From Bacteroidales bacterium (GTDB lineage Bacteria > Bacteroidota > Bacteroidia > Bacteroidales > UBA932), in NCBI GenBank assembly GCA_017614715.1, contig JAGABI010000051.1:1-49003 (forward strand): a DNA stretch of 49,003 bases, written 5' to 3'. Of this stretch, positions 24,394 to 32,727 are shown in pieces. Position numbers and translations under genes: made by a program. How positions within the stretch are numbered: the first letter of the stretch is position 1; each line of letters opens with the position of its first letter. The notes under the pieces are model-generated. The model was not told where the DNA came from. It ran no database searches and saw only the letters and a program-made list of their open reading frames with translations.

Positions 24394-25065
24394 TTACAAC
24401 TTCACAGGTCGTATGGGGTAGCCGCGGAAGCGCTCGTAGAAGTAGGCGTAATAGTATTCCGGACTGAAAAAGAGGTTCATCGCACATTTGGGGTGGTAGG
24501 GATGCCGGGTGGCGGACCAATAACGGCCCGCTGTGCCGGTAAAGCATAGTTCCGAACCCTCTTTATAGCCGGTTGCCGGCAGAAAGATGCTGTTGCCGTT
24601 CGTGCGGCTGGATATCCTGTAACCGGGGACGCCATTGCACTCCGTCCATGTCCAGTCGCTCTCGTGAACCAGCTCGTTAGCCTCCACAAAAGTGGGCATC
24701 CGCCAGCCATCGCCAAGGCGTACCGCTACGGCATCATCTTCTGTCTCCGCCAGGTAGTTCAACTTAAAGCCGGCATTGTACTTGGTCATGCCGTAGGGAC
24801 CTTCTCCGCAGAATGAGTAATTGTCCCAGCTATACTGCTCCTTGGTGATAGTTTCAGCCCATGCGTAGTAGTCTCCAAAGCCTTCGGGAGCCGTTGCTCC
24901 CAGATTGCAAGAGGCCCACTTCACGCTGAGGCCCAGATCCACCGCCTCGGGTTGGACATCCTGCGCAGCCGCATTCAGCATCGGCGCTGCAGCCTCGGTC
25001 TGCGCCGCGAGCAACACGGCGTGCAGCATCATAACGGCAGCAAAAAGGAATCTGAATAATCTCAT
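24394..25065 (-). CDS. Exported single-domain FISUMP protein
   Basis: 223 residues. A signal peptide (VLLAAQ) is followed by one Fibrobacter-succinogenes-major-paralogous-type domain. The markers, in order, are AVDLGLSVKWASCNLGATAPEGFGD-like (about 42-66), YYAWAETIT, GDGWRMPTFVEANELV, NGNSIFLPATGYK, GRYWSATRH and the terminal YPIRPVKL. The domain is related to formylglycine-enzyme/C-type-lectin folds; its role is unknown. It is last in the operon with the ABM and DUF4832 lipoproteins. The same domain appears four times in the protein at 37522-41748. Confidence 0.85.
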   Translation of the reverse strand: MRLFRFLFAAVMMLHAVLLAAQTEAAAPMLNAAAQDVQPEAVDLGLSVKWASCNLGATAPEGFGDYYAWAETITKEQYSWDNYSFCGEGPYGMTKYNAGFKLNYLAETEDDAVAVRLGDGWRMPTFVEANELVHESDWTWTECNGVPGYRISSRTNGNSIFLPATGYKEGSELCFTGTAGRYWSATRHPYHPKCAMNLFFSPEYYYAYFYERFRGYPIRPVKL

Positions 25066-25071
25066 CCCGGC

Positions 25072-25731
25072 CTATTGCTCTGAGACAGGCAGCTTGAAGC
25101 TCTCCACCTCCAGCGTGCCGAGCTCCTGTATCTGGGGCACCAGACGGGTAAAATGCTCTGCAGCGGAGTGTTTGTCCAGAGACTCCTGGTCTTTCCAGGT
25201 CTCGAAGATGAGCATCTTGCAAGGGTCGCTGCAACTTATGTAAAGGTCGTAGGCGATGTTGCCCTCATCATTGAGAGAGCTGGCCACCAGCTCTTTGCAC
25301 AACTCTATCACAGCCTCGCGAGTCTCTTCTGTAACGGTAGTGGGGCAGTTTAGACGCAGCACATATTCGCCCTCGGGCTCAGCTCCCGCCTGCATCTGCT
25401 GCAGCTCAGTCTGAGCCAACTGGGAGGTTTGGGGAACTATCTGGGCAAAATGCTCGCTGGCAGCGTGTTTATCCAACGCTTCCTGGCTCTCCCAAGTCTC
25501 AAAAATGAGCAGTTTGGTGGAGTCTGTGGCGCTCTCCATCAGGTCAAAAGCGATGTTGCCTTCGTCCTGCAGCGATGCCTCAACGTGCTGCATGCACAAT
25601 TCGATGTACTGGTCGCGGTTCTCGGGAGTTACAGTTACGAGGCAGTTGAGACGCAGCGGGCCTTCTGCCTTCTTGGGTGCACAGGATACCAGCGCCACAA
25701 GCGCGATGGTTGCAATAAGGATTCTTTTCAT
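25072..25731 (-). CDS. Lipoprotein with two tandem ABM (antibiotic biosynthesis monooxygenase-like) domains
   Basis: 219 residues from MKRILIATIALVALVSC; the lipobox is ALVSC. Two homologous domains of about 95 residues follow (about 25-115 and 122-215). Each runs LRLNCxxTVTxExR, then EGNIAxDL, then KLLIFETWxxQExLDKHxAxEHF. This is the dimeric ferredoxin-like ABM fold, and the duplication would form an internal pseudo-dimer. ABM proteins include quinol monooxygenases, but many are uncharacterised. Lipid anchoring of a duplicated ABM is unusual. It is co-transcribed with its neighbours (16-base and 6-base gaps). Confidence 0.8.
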   Translation of the reverse strand: MKRILIATIALVALVSCAPKKAEGPLRLNCLVTVTPENRDQYIELCMQHVEASLQDEGNIAFDLMESATDSTKLLIFETWESQEALDKHAASEHFAQIVPQTSQLAQTELQQMQAGAEPEGEYVLRLNCPTTVTEETREAVIELCKELVASSLNDEGNIAYDLYISCSDPCKMLIFETWKDQESLDKHSAAEHFTRLVPQIQELGTLEVESFKLPVSEQ

Positions 25732-25747
25732 AGTTATGGTTTTTAGT

Positions 25748-27085
25748 TTATAAATCTGCATCAAACTGAATGGTCTGGGTCGGCAGGATGAAGTCCGACT
25801 CGATAGTCACATCGGTGCCGTCGGTGGCCTTGCCAAAAGTCATCGTCAATTCATCTCCGGGCAGCAGCCCCTTGAGCGAAACCTTGCTGCGTTCGCCACC
25901 TACGGTCAGATATGCATCCCGGTAGATGGGTGCAACACCGGTGTTGGTGATGCGGGCCACCGTCTCGTCCCCCTTGACGGCCAGATATGTAAGGGCAAAG
26001 TTGTATCCGCAGAAGATGCTGGCCTGTTTGAAGCGCTCTGCGGTGCCGTATTTGCCGCTCGGGGCGTCGTTGGCAATCATGAATGTTATGTGATACTTAC
26101 CGGCAGCCTCTTCCCACGTTACGCCGTACATGCCGTCGGGATTCAGGAAATTACGCTGGTCGGCAGATGTATAGTAGCTGATCTCGCCGCCGCATGCGCC
26201 ACTCTGCCAGCGTACACCCTGCCCTATTTTGTTCCAGCAATCCTCGTTGTAGCCCCCTTCGTGGCTCTGGTGCATAAAACTGTCGTCGAACAGGCCAAAA
26301 CCCAGCGCCATCAACTCCGTATCGCCCACAATCGGACTGCTGCTGCGGTCGGCGGCATCTATAGAGATCAGCCAGGGAATCTGCAACACCCCGTCAACAT
26401 GCTTCAGGAATTCCTTCTGATAAGCGTCGGACGGGTAGTTCACACCCCTCCTGATGGGCGTTCCGTAGATGTGATACTCGCTCCAATGGCCAAAGCCCAC
26501 CTCCAGAAACGCAATTCGCGGGTCATTCTTATAAACGTCGTTGAAATCGGTATAGAACTGCTTTGTGAACCATTGCAGCTCTGTATTTGTCCAGTCGGCA
26601 TACCATGTCGGGCCGTCCTCATTCTCATTGTATGTTTCGCTATAACCATCCATCGCCTTGATATAATCGGGCACGGCGGTGGTACCCGGCTTGCCATCCA
26701 CATCGCGGGAGCCGGGATATTCGTAGCGGAACCGCACCACTGCCTGGTGGTTGCGCGAGGCCACGTCGTTCAGCCAGCTGTCAAACGAACTCCAGTCATA
26801 CTGAATCTTGTCGCCTACCTTTCCCTTGACCACCTTGCAGGGCAGGCAGTAGGCATATTCCAGGCTGATGGACTCTCCGTATTTAGAGTTGCGGCTGCGG
26901 GCATTGTCGCTCCAGAGCACGAGGCCGGTGGAGGGCTGCACGGCATCCACGGCACTCTTGATGCTTACATTAGTGTACGTCTCGGGAACCTTACCGGTGT
27001 TGGTGGGATCGTCCGGATCCGGGTTGTTACATGCGCATGCGGCACAACCGGCCGCTATAATCAGAAAATATAGTATACTTCTCAT
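25748..27085 (-). CDS. DUF4832-type lipoprotein
   Basis: 445 residues from MRSILYFLIIAAGC; a lipobox-like CAACAC gives the lipid anchor. The body looks like a TIM-barrel-like glycosidase relative: VVRFRYEYPG, PRIAFLEVGFGHWSEYH and LGFGLFDDSFMH. The C-terminal sandwich contains ARITNTGVAPIYRDAYLTV, as in DUF4832 proteins. Enzymatic activity is unproven. An ATG is preferred over the TTG four codons upstream. It heads the three-gene minus-strand operon and is divergent from the acetylesterase gene. Confidence 0.72.
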   Translation of the reverse strand: MRSILYFLIIAAGCAACACNNPDPDDPTNTGKVPETYTNVSIKSAVDAVQPSTGLVLWSDNARSRNSKYGESISLEYAYCLPCKVVKGKVGDKIQYDWSSFDSWLNDVASRNHQAVVRFRYEYPGSRDVDGKPGTTAVPDYIKAMDGYSETYNENEDGPTWYADWTNTELQWFTKQFYTDFNDVYKNDPRIAFLEVGFGHWSEYHIYGTPIRRGVNYPSDAYQKEFLKHVDGVLQIPWLISIDAADRSSSPIVGDTELMALGFGLFDDSFMHQSHEGGYNEDCWNKIGQGVRWQSGACGGEISYYTSADQRNFLNPDGMYGVTWEEAAGKYHITFMIANDAPSGKYGTAERFKQASIFCGYNFALTYLAVKGDETVARITNTGVAPIYRDAYLTVGGERSKVSLKGLLPGDELTMTFGKATDGTDVTIESDFILPTQTIQFDADL

Positions 27086-27126
27086 AACGGAAGCCAAGTT
27101 AAGAATAATATGGCTAACTTTGAGGT

Positions 27127-28581
27127 ATGAAAAGGATTATTCTCATTTTTTCCTGCCTGCTGGTAGCTTTTGCACTCCGGGCAGAAGGTTTGAAGCTGCC
27201 GCACTTCATGGGCAGCAATATGGTTTTACAGCAAAACACCGACGCCAACATCTGGGGCTGGGCCGATGCCGGGTCGCGGGTGAAGGTCTCTGTGGGCTGG
27301 AGCAAGACAAAATACACCGCCACTGCGGGCGACGACGGGTTCTGGAAGGTGGCCGTGGCCACCCCTGCGGCATCCTTCACCCCGTATACCGTGACGATCT
27401 CCAGCGGAAAGGACAAGATTTCCCTTGATAATGTGCTTATTGGAGAGGTGTGGCTCTGCAGCGGCCAGTCCAATATGGAGATGCCGATGTCGGGATGGAA
27501 CTTCCAGCCCATAGAAGAGGGCGCAGAAGAGATTCGCGAGAGCAACCACTACCCTTTTGTAAGGATGATTCACCTGGAGCGCAACGAGTCCGTCGATCTG
27601 AAAGATGATTGCAACGGCACCTGGCGCTGCGCCGGAAGCGAGTTCACCCCCGGATTCAGCGCCACGGCATACTTTTTTGGCAAACACCTTGCACAGGAGC
27701 TTGACATCCCTGTCGGCCTGATTGTAACCTGCTGGGGCGGCACCATGATAGAGTGCTGGATGAGCCGCGACGCCCTTAAGAGTGTCGGCGAGACCGATGA
27801 GAGCATAGACGCCAGCATAGCTCCCCGCGAGGGTGGCTGGGCCGGTAACCGCGCCACGGTGCTCTACAACGCGATGCTTTATCCTCTGCGCCATTATACC
27901 GTAAACGGCTTCATCTGGTACCAAGGGTGCTCAAACGTGGGTAAAGTGTTCGTGCAGGATTATGGCAAATACCAGGCTGCGATGGTGACCCAATGGCGCG
28001 AGCTGTTTGGCCGCGGCGATATCCCGTTCTACTACGTGCAGATTGCACCCCACCCTTACGCCTCGAGCGGCGACTCCGGACTGGCTCCGCAGCTGCGCGA
28101 ACGTCAGCGCATAGCAGCCACCCTGGTGCCGAATTCCGCAATGGCCGGCACTATGGATCTGGTTTATGAGTTTGAGAAAGGGATAATACACCCCCGTCAG
28201 AAAAAGCCTGTGGGAGAACGTCTTGCAAACCTCGCCCTGGAGAACTGGTACGGGTTCAAGGGCTACGGCAGCGCCTGCCCCGAGTTTGTCAAGGCATCCT
28301 TCGACGGCCCCAATGCCATCGTCTATCTTAAAAACTGCGGCGGAGGAATTCATTCCGACAAGGGATGGGAGTTCAAAGGGGTGACGGGATTCGAAGTCGC
28401 CGGAGAGGACAAGGTGTGGTATCCCGCTACCATCACCGGCACCGACGGGAGCAGCATCGGCTGCACTTCTGCTGAGGTTCCCGAGCCCAAATACGTCCGC
28501 TACCTCTGGCACGACTTTGCCATAGGACACATATGGAACAGCTACCGACTCCCCCTGCTGCCGTTCTCCACGGAACAGTAG
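27127..28581 (+). CDS. Sialate O-acetylesterase-type esterase
   Basis: 484 residues with a signal peptide (LLVAFALRA). The SGNH/SASA signature GEVWLCSGQSNMEMP gives the nucleophile Ser. FIWYQGCSNVG and the Asp/His block IIHPRQKKPVGERLA complete the active site. The family removes acetyl groups from sialic acids or other glycans in the periplasm. The -7 box TAACTTTG ends four bases before the ATG, so the mRNA should start at or next to the start codon. Confidence 0.88.
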   Translation: MKRIILIFSCLLVAFALRAEGLKLPHFMGSNMVLQQNTDANIWGWADAGSRVKVSVGWSKTKYTATAGDDGFWKVAVATPAASFTPYTVTISSGKDKISLDNVLIGEVWLCSGQSNMEMPMSGWNFQPIEEGAEEIRESNHYPFVRMIHLERNESVDLKDDCNGTWRCAGSEFTPGFSATAYFFGKHLAQELDIPVGLIVTCWGGTMIECWMSRDALKSVGETDESIDASIAPREGGWAGNRATVLYNAMLYPLRHYTVNGFIWYQGCSNVGKVFVQDYGKYQAAMVTQWRELFGRGDIPFYYVQIAPHPYASSGDSGLAPQLRERQRIAATLVPNSAMAGTMDLVYEFEKGIIHPRQKKPVGERLANLALENWYGFKGYGSACPEFVKASFDGPNAIVYLKNCGGGIHSDKGWEFKGVTGFEVAGEDKVWYPATITGTDGSSIGCTSAEVPEPKYVRYLWHDFAIGHIWNSYRLPLLPFSTEQ

Positions 28582-28943
28582 CCTCCACGTCCCGTCGGTT
28601 TTCGAGTCCGGTGGATGAAGTGCCTGTAGAATAACTTGACTATCAGCTGTGCTGTCACACGCAATGCCCACGGCGGAGCACCGCTACGGCGGCAGATGCA
28701 TCTGCCGACCTATGACTTTTGCTCTGCCACTATGTTCTCATATAGGGTTTCGCCCAGAGCCGAGTTTTTAAAACTGATCGCATTAGCAACCAGCTTCCCT
28801 TATTTGAGAACGTAAGTAAAATAGTCTCACCCATTTCCCAAATAATTATTACCTTTGACTTCGGTTAGTCCGAGGAGAAATACGGATGACCGCAAAGGCA
28901 ATTTTGTTCTTTTATCCAGGTATCGAAATCTGGAAAATTTCAA
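28582..28943. other. Intergenic stretch upstream of the Big_2 island
   Basis: No credible gene. It contains the perfect 18-bp palindrome CGGCAGATGCATCTGCCG (28690-28707). It also has a -7-like TACCTTTG at 28850-28857 with no clear -33. Base composition moves from GC-rich to AT-rich through the stretch. Confidence 0.4.
28690..28707. repeat. 18-bp perfect palindrome
   Basis: CGGCAGATGCATCTGCCG reads the same on both strands. It has no T-run after it, so it is more like a protein-binding or recombination site than a terminator. Confidence 0.5.
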
Positions 28944-29007
28944 GTGAGGATAGAAGACATAGAATTGACCTTGACTGATGTGTATTCGGTAATTCCGACC
29001 ACATACG

Positions 29008-29095
29008 GGCAAGGCAACACACTATGTTTATATTTCACGAGGGTTTTCCAGAGCCTGATATCTGATATAAACAAAGCAGTTCCCTTGCCTTTTTT
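29008..29095 (+). promoter_or_regulatory. Long leader hairpin with T-run (possible attenuator)
   Basis: GGCAAGG (29008-29014) pairs with CCTTGCC (29083-29089), and inside it TGTTTATAT (29025-29033) pairs with ATATAAACA (29065-29073). Six T residues follow directly (29090-29095). The structure looks like an intrinsic terminator 43 bases before the lipoprotein ATG at 29139. It could be a leader attenuator or the end of an upstream transcript. Confidence 0.5.
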
Positions 29096-29138
29096 GTTGT
29101 ATTCCGAATCGGGGACTGTCGGAATGTTACTTGTACCA

Positions 29139-31466
29139 ATGAAGAGTGTTTCCCGCATTGTCTTTTTAGCTGCAACCATTTTTTCAATCCTTTCTTTTCT
29201 GTCCAGTTGCGAAAAGGTTCCTGTTGATAATACCATCTACGTTACAGGTATTACTTTGAACAAAACATCCGTTACCATATATGAGGGCGAATCTGTTTCA
29301 TTGACGGCAACGGTATCTCCACATGACGCTACCAATCAAACTGTCCTGTGGAGCACTAGTAATGCTAACGTGGCCACTGTCTCCAATGGCGTTGTCTCTG
29401 CCATAGGTCTTGGTACAGCAACTATTACGGCAAAAAGCGATGACGGAGGAAAGACTGCAACTTGTACAGTGACTGTGGAGGCAAAGGTCGTTTCTGTGGC
29501 AAGCATATCCCTCGATAAAACTTCATTGGAATTAACAGAGGGGGAAACGAGCAGTCTTACCGCTACCATATCTCCTTCGGATGCCACTAATAAGAACGTG
29601 TCGTGGAGCAGTAATAATTCAGCAGTTGCTTCTGTAGATAATACCGGGAAAGTAACTGCAAAGAGCGCAGGTTCGGCAACTATCACTGTAAAAACCGAAG
29701 ATGGGAACAAGACAGCCACTTGTAAAGTCACCGTATCGGCAAAAACTTATTCTGTGACAGGCGTATCCCTTGCTAAAACATCATTGACTATAACGGAAGG
29801 AGAGACTGCAATCTTATCTGCCACTATAACACCCTCCAACGCAACAAACAAAAAGATCACATGGAGCAGTAGTAACACGTCTGTCGCTACTGTTGACAGT
29901 AACGGCAAAGTTATTGCCAAGAGCAAAGGATCCGCCACTATTACAGTAAAAACTGAAGATGGCGGCTTCACGGCAAAATGCTCCGTGACAGTAAAAGCTA
30001 AGACAGTGTCTGTTACAGGAGTATCTTTGAATAAAACAAGCCTTAATCTGGTTGAAGGAGAGTCAGAGACTCTAACCGCTACTATCACTCCGTCAAATGC
30101 GACAAATAAGACCGTTATCTGGGAGAGTACTTATACCAGTGTTGCAAAAGTTAATGACAGCGGAAAGGTGACAGCTGTCAGCCCCGGATCAGCGACAATC
30201 ATTGTTACCACGGCAGATGGTGAGAAGACGGCTTATTGCAGGGTTACCGTTTCAGCAAAGGTGATTAACGTAACAGGCATTTCCATAAACCCTACAAGTT
30301 TACGCCTGTTTGTCGGGCAAACCAGTGCTTTGACAGCTACCATCACGCCTTCCAACGCAACGAACAAGTCCGTTTCCTGGTCTTCTTCTAACAGCAGCAT
30401 AGCTTCAGTATCTGCTGATGGTGTTGTCACGGCAGTTTCTGACGGAGTTGCCACCATAATGGCGCGGACAGAAGACGGAGGGAATACAGCGACCTGTAAT
30501 GTGACGGTTGAGAGACAAATCTTCACTGTATATAAATCTTACGCCGGATGCACGCCAGACAATAAAACCTATAGAATTACTGCTGGTAGCTCTTATTCCG
30601 TTACGTTTATCCCAAATGAAGGGTTCACAATGTACTCCTTGAGATATACTATGAGCGGAAAAAGCTATATTGTCTCCGGAAACACCATCAATATCACTTC
30701 GGTGACCTCCGATATCTACATTACTGCGATAGCGACACAGAATGATCCTGAAGCATTTACTTGGTACGCTGGATTTAGTTCTGATCCGAACACTATAAAT
30801 GAACATTGTATAAGCGGACAAGTTGCCGCTAATAGCCAGATTCCTGGAGAATACACATTCCTTATTGCGAGCAATTATTATTACTTCTACATTTGGATTC
30901 CTACAAATGCAACTGGTGTTACTCCTCCGACTTACTGTGAAGTAGCTGCTTGGGGAGACGGCTCTGGAGTTTTCCCTGGTGATAGGGCAGATATTAGGGA
31001 GGAGGGGATATATGGTAATTATAGAGTGTATAGAGCATATGCACATGATGAAACTAGGCCGATAAGACTTGGCAATAATAGTGTAACTTATAGATTTATA
31101 AATGATACAGCAGTACAGGATAGTTCTTCCAATGAAAAAACAGTATATATAGCTTTCTGTGAAGATGATGGAGGTGTTCCAGCAATACCAAATAATAACT
31201 ATGTTGTCCCTGTTCAAACAGCAAACAATATATTATCTGGAGAGATTACTATTGTTAATCCTGTAACTGGATATTCTATGTTTATTTGGGCACCTACTGG
31301 TGTGACTGTTCCTAATAGATATCAGAATTTGGATGCACTTCCGCTCTCAGATTATACTGATATAATAGAATGTGGAAATTATAGAGATGGTAAGGTGTAT
31401 GTCTGTGTAAATGGTAATGGTACAAGACAGCACTTAATAAATCGTACGTGGAATTTTAAATTTTAA
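29139..31466 (+). CDS. Lipoprotein with five Big_2 immunoglobulin-like domains and unknown C-terminus
   Basis: 775 residues from MKSVSRIVFLAATIF; the lipobox is FLSSC. Five bacterial Ig-like group 2 domains of about 83 residues follow (DNA about 29241-30515). Each contains a VTGxSLxKTSL start, TLTATITPSNATNK, VxWSSSNTSVATV and GxATITVKTEDG. From about residue 465 the sequence changes to an unrecognised region rich in Tyr, Asn and Pro. That region has two similar blocks (YFYIWIPTNATGV and YSMFIWAPTGVTV). DNA there is visibly AT-rich, with many ATA and AGA codons. A surface adhesin or display stalk is likely. I start at this ATG because the upstream frame runs through the hairpin at 29008-29095. 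Confidence 0.8.
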   Translation: MKSVSRIVFLAATIFSILSFLSSCEKVPVDNTIYVTGITLNKTSVTIYEGESVSLTATVSPHDATNQTVLWSTSNANVATVSNGVVSAIGLGTATITAKSDDGGKTATCTVTVEAKVVSVASISLDKTSLELTEGETSSLTATISPSDATNKNVSWSSNNSAVASVDNTGKVTAKSAGSATITVKTEDGNKTATCKVTVSAKTYSVTGVSLAKTSLTITEGETAILSATITPSNATNKKITWSSSNTSVATVDSNGKVIAKSKGSATITVKTEDGGFTAKCSVTVKAKTVSVTGVSLNKTSLNLVEGESETLTATITPSNATNKTVIWESTYTSVAKVNDSGKVTAVSPGSATIIVTTADGEKTAYCRVTVSAKVINVTGISINPTSLRLFVGQTSALTATITPSNATNKSVSWSSSNSSIASVSADGVVTAVSDGVATIMARTEDGGNTATCNVTVERQIFTVYKSYAGCTPDNKTYRITAGSSYSVTFIPNEGFTMYSLRYTMSGKSYIVSGNTINITSVTSDIYITAIATQNDPEAFTWYAGFSSDPNTINEHCISGQVAANSQIPGEYTFLIASNYYYFYIWIPTNATGVTPPTYCEVAAWGDGSGVFPGDRADIREEGIYGNYRVYRAYAHDETRPIRLGNNSVTYRFINDTAVQDSSSNEKTVYIAFCEDDGGVPAIPNNNYVVPVQTANNILSGEITIVNPVTGYSMFIWAPTGVTVPNRYQNLDALPLSDYTDIIECGNYRDGKVYVCVNGNGTRQHLINRTWNFKF

Positions 31467-31493
31467 ATATATAAACGACAATAGAAGTAAGGT

Positions 31494-31940
31494 ATGACAC
31501 GTAATAGACCATATACTAAACAACAATTAGATAGAATAGGCCTTGCTTATATAGGATCCTTGATTAACAACGTTCGCAGATGTAGAATAGGGCAGCACGG
31601 GAATGCATGGGATTATCCTGCTGTTGCGGTAGCATGCAGTTCTAATAAGACTCCGTTTTATATGAGAAAAGGGCATAGTTGCGAATCATTAAGGAATCCT
31701 CATCCTACGTTATTCGCATCGTACCCTTCAACTAAGAAAGGCACGACACCCAAAAGGTATACTAGAGAAGGCCATTGTGCAGAACCTCATGCTGCTCATA
31801 AGTTACTGAACGCTATGACAAAGAGCAATAAAACCATACTTGTAAGCGACATATTATTTGGAAAAGCATTTAGAGTGATTGATTGTAGCCCGGTGGCATA
31901 CTGCTCTACGTGTAGAAAAACATTTCCTCAACTTAAATAA
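31494..31940 (+). CDS. Small protein with cytidine-deaminase-like zinc motif
   Basis: 148 residues, no signal peptide. The zinc-dependent deaminase signature is complete: C95-A96-E97 (GHCAEPHAAHKLL) and C137-x-x-C140 (AYCSTCRKTF), about 40 residues apart. A preceding beta-strand PAVAVACSS and the strand ILVSDILF between the motifs fit the CDA fold (first half of the metal site, then helix, strand, CxxC). The family most resembles compact toxin-type nucleic-acid deaminases, though a nucleotide or tRNA deaminase cannot be excluded. The gene is AT-rich with AGA codons, starts 27 bases after the lipoprotein stop and ends five bases before the partner gene. Confidence 0.6.
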   Translation: MTRNRPYTKQQLDRIGLAYIGSLINNVRRCRIGQHGNAWDYPAVAVACSSNKTPFYMRKGHSCESLRNPHPTLFASYPSTKKGTTPKRYTREGHCAEPHAAHKLLNAMTKSNKTILVSDILFGKAFRVIDCSPVAYCSTCRKTFPQLK

Positions 31941-31945
31941 CAAGT

Positions 31946-32422
31946 ATGACTAAGTATAGAAGTGGATATATTCAGACACATTGCATAGATATCTTTTTTG
32001 ATTATCATGGAACCCCGATGCATATTCTCACAAACGGTAATGCAATTCCTGATACTCTAAACAATAAAGAGTTAAATCGTAGAATTCAGAGCGAGGTGAC
32101 CATTAAAACGAATTGGAATGATCAAAGCGAATATGGAGTTATCGTAAATGAATCATATGTGGAGTATGTTAAAGAGAGTATTGTGGAGAAAGATTATACT
32201 CCCTCCCGTAATACAATACTAAGGTTGTTCGTCCCCATGGCAAAATTAGGTTTTTACTCATATGTTTGCATTAATACAAATGAGCATATAAGCCACTATA
32301 TGCTCGTTGCGCGACCTTCTGAACAAATAGTTAAGCCGATATTACGGGAACGGCTGCCAATATTTGACGCCATTTCAAACATAATAATGCAAGATGGAAT
32401 AATTACAGAATTTCAGACCTAA
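31946..32422 (+). CDS. Unknown protein paired with the deaminase-like gene
   Basis: 158 residues, no signal peptide or membrane helix. A beta-rich N-terminus (THCIDIFFDYHGTPMHIL) and helix NNKELNRRIQSEVT lead to a second half with RLFVPMAKLGFYSYVCIN and HYMLVARPSEQIVKP. No catalytic motif is apparent. I do not recognise the family. Its five-base distance from the deaminase-like gene and identical AT-rich composition suggest co-transfer and joint function. It could be an immunity protein, inhibitor or second subunit. Confidence 0.5.
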   Translation: MTKYRSGYIQTHCIDIFFDYHGTPMHILTNGNAIPDTLNNKELNRRIQSEVTIKTNWNDQSEYGVIVNESYVEYVKESIVEKDYTPSRNTILRLFVPMAKLGFYSYVCINTNEHISHYMLVARPSEQIVKPILRERLPIFDAISNIIMQDGIITEFQT

Positions 32423-32727
32423 TAGAAGTCCTCAGCATTGATACTCGGGAGTCGAGCGGCGCTTGCGGAAGACGATGGTGTGGCAATATGAAAGAGTTAT
32501 TGAAAGGGGAACAATTGATCTCCACATGGTAGGGGGTATCGACCACGAAAGGCCTCTGGGACTTCCCAACGTAATAAACTTGCCACCTCCGCGGCAAAAC
32601 CGCCCCGGAGACCCCGAGAATAGTAAGTGTGTAATTACGGCTGTAAGCATTCGTAACGGTCAGATTTGAGAGAAAAGGTCATCACCTATGACGACGGCGT
32701 TAACTATTGAAGAGTATTTATTCTTGA
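32423..32727. other. Unexplained boundary sequence
   Basis: 305 bases where composition returns to GC-rich. A short open frame at 32463-32669 (68 codons) has no recognisable features. A hairpin formed by GCGG-CAAAA-CCGC flanked by CTCCG/CGGAG-type pairing lies near 32590-32612. I see no reliable gene; remnants of a lost element are likely. Confidence 0.3.

Noticed and set aside
26090..27073. 327-codon open frame antisense to the DUF4832 gene
   Set aside because: Shadow of a well-supported lipoprotein gene; no start signals or family features.
28944..29138. 65-codon N-terminal extension of the Big_2 lipoprotein
   Set aside because: It crosses a long hairpin with a T-run, and a standard lipoprotein signal peptide begins at 29139.
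32463..32669. 68-codon plus-strand gene in the island border
   Set aside because: No recognisable start signal, composition or motif; equally long frames occur on the other strand.
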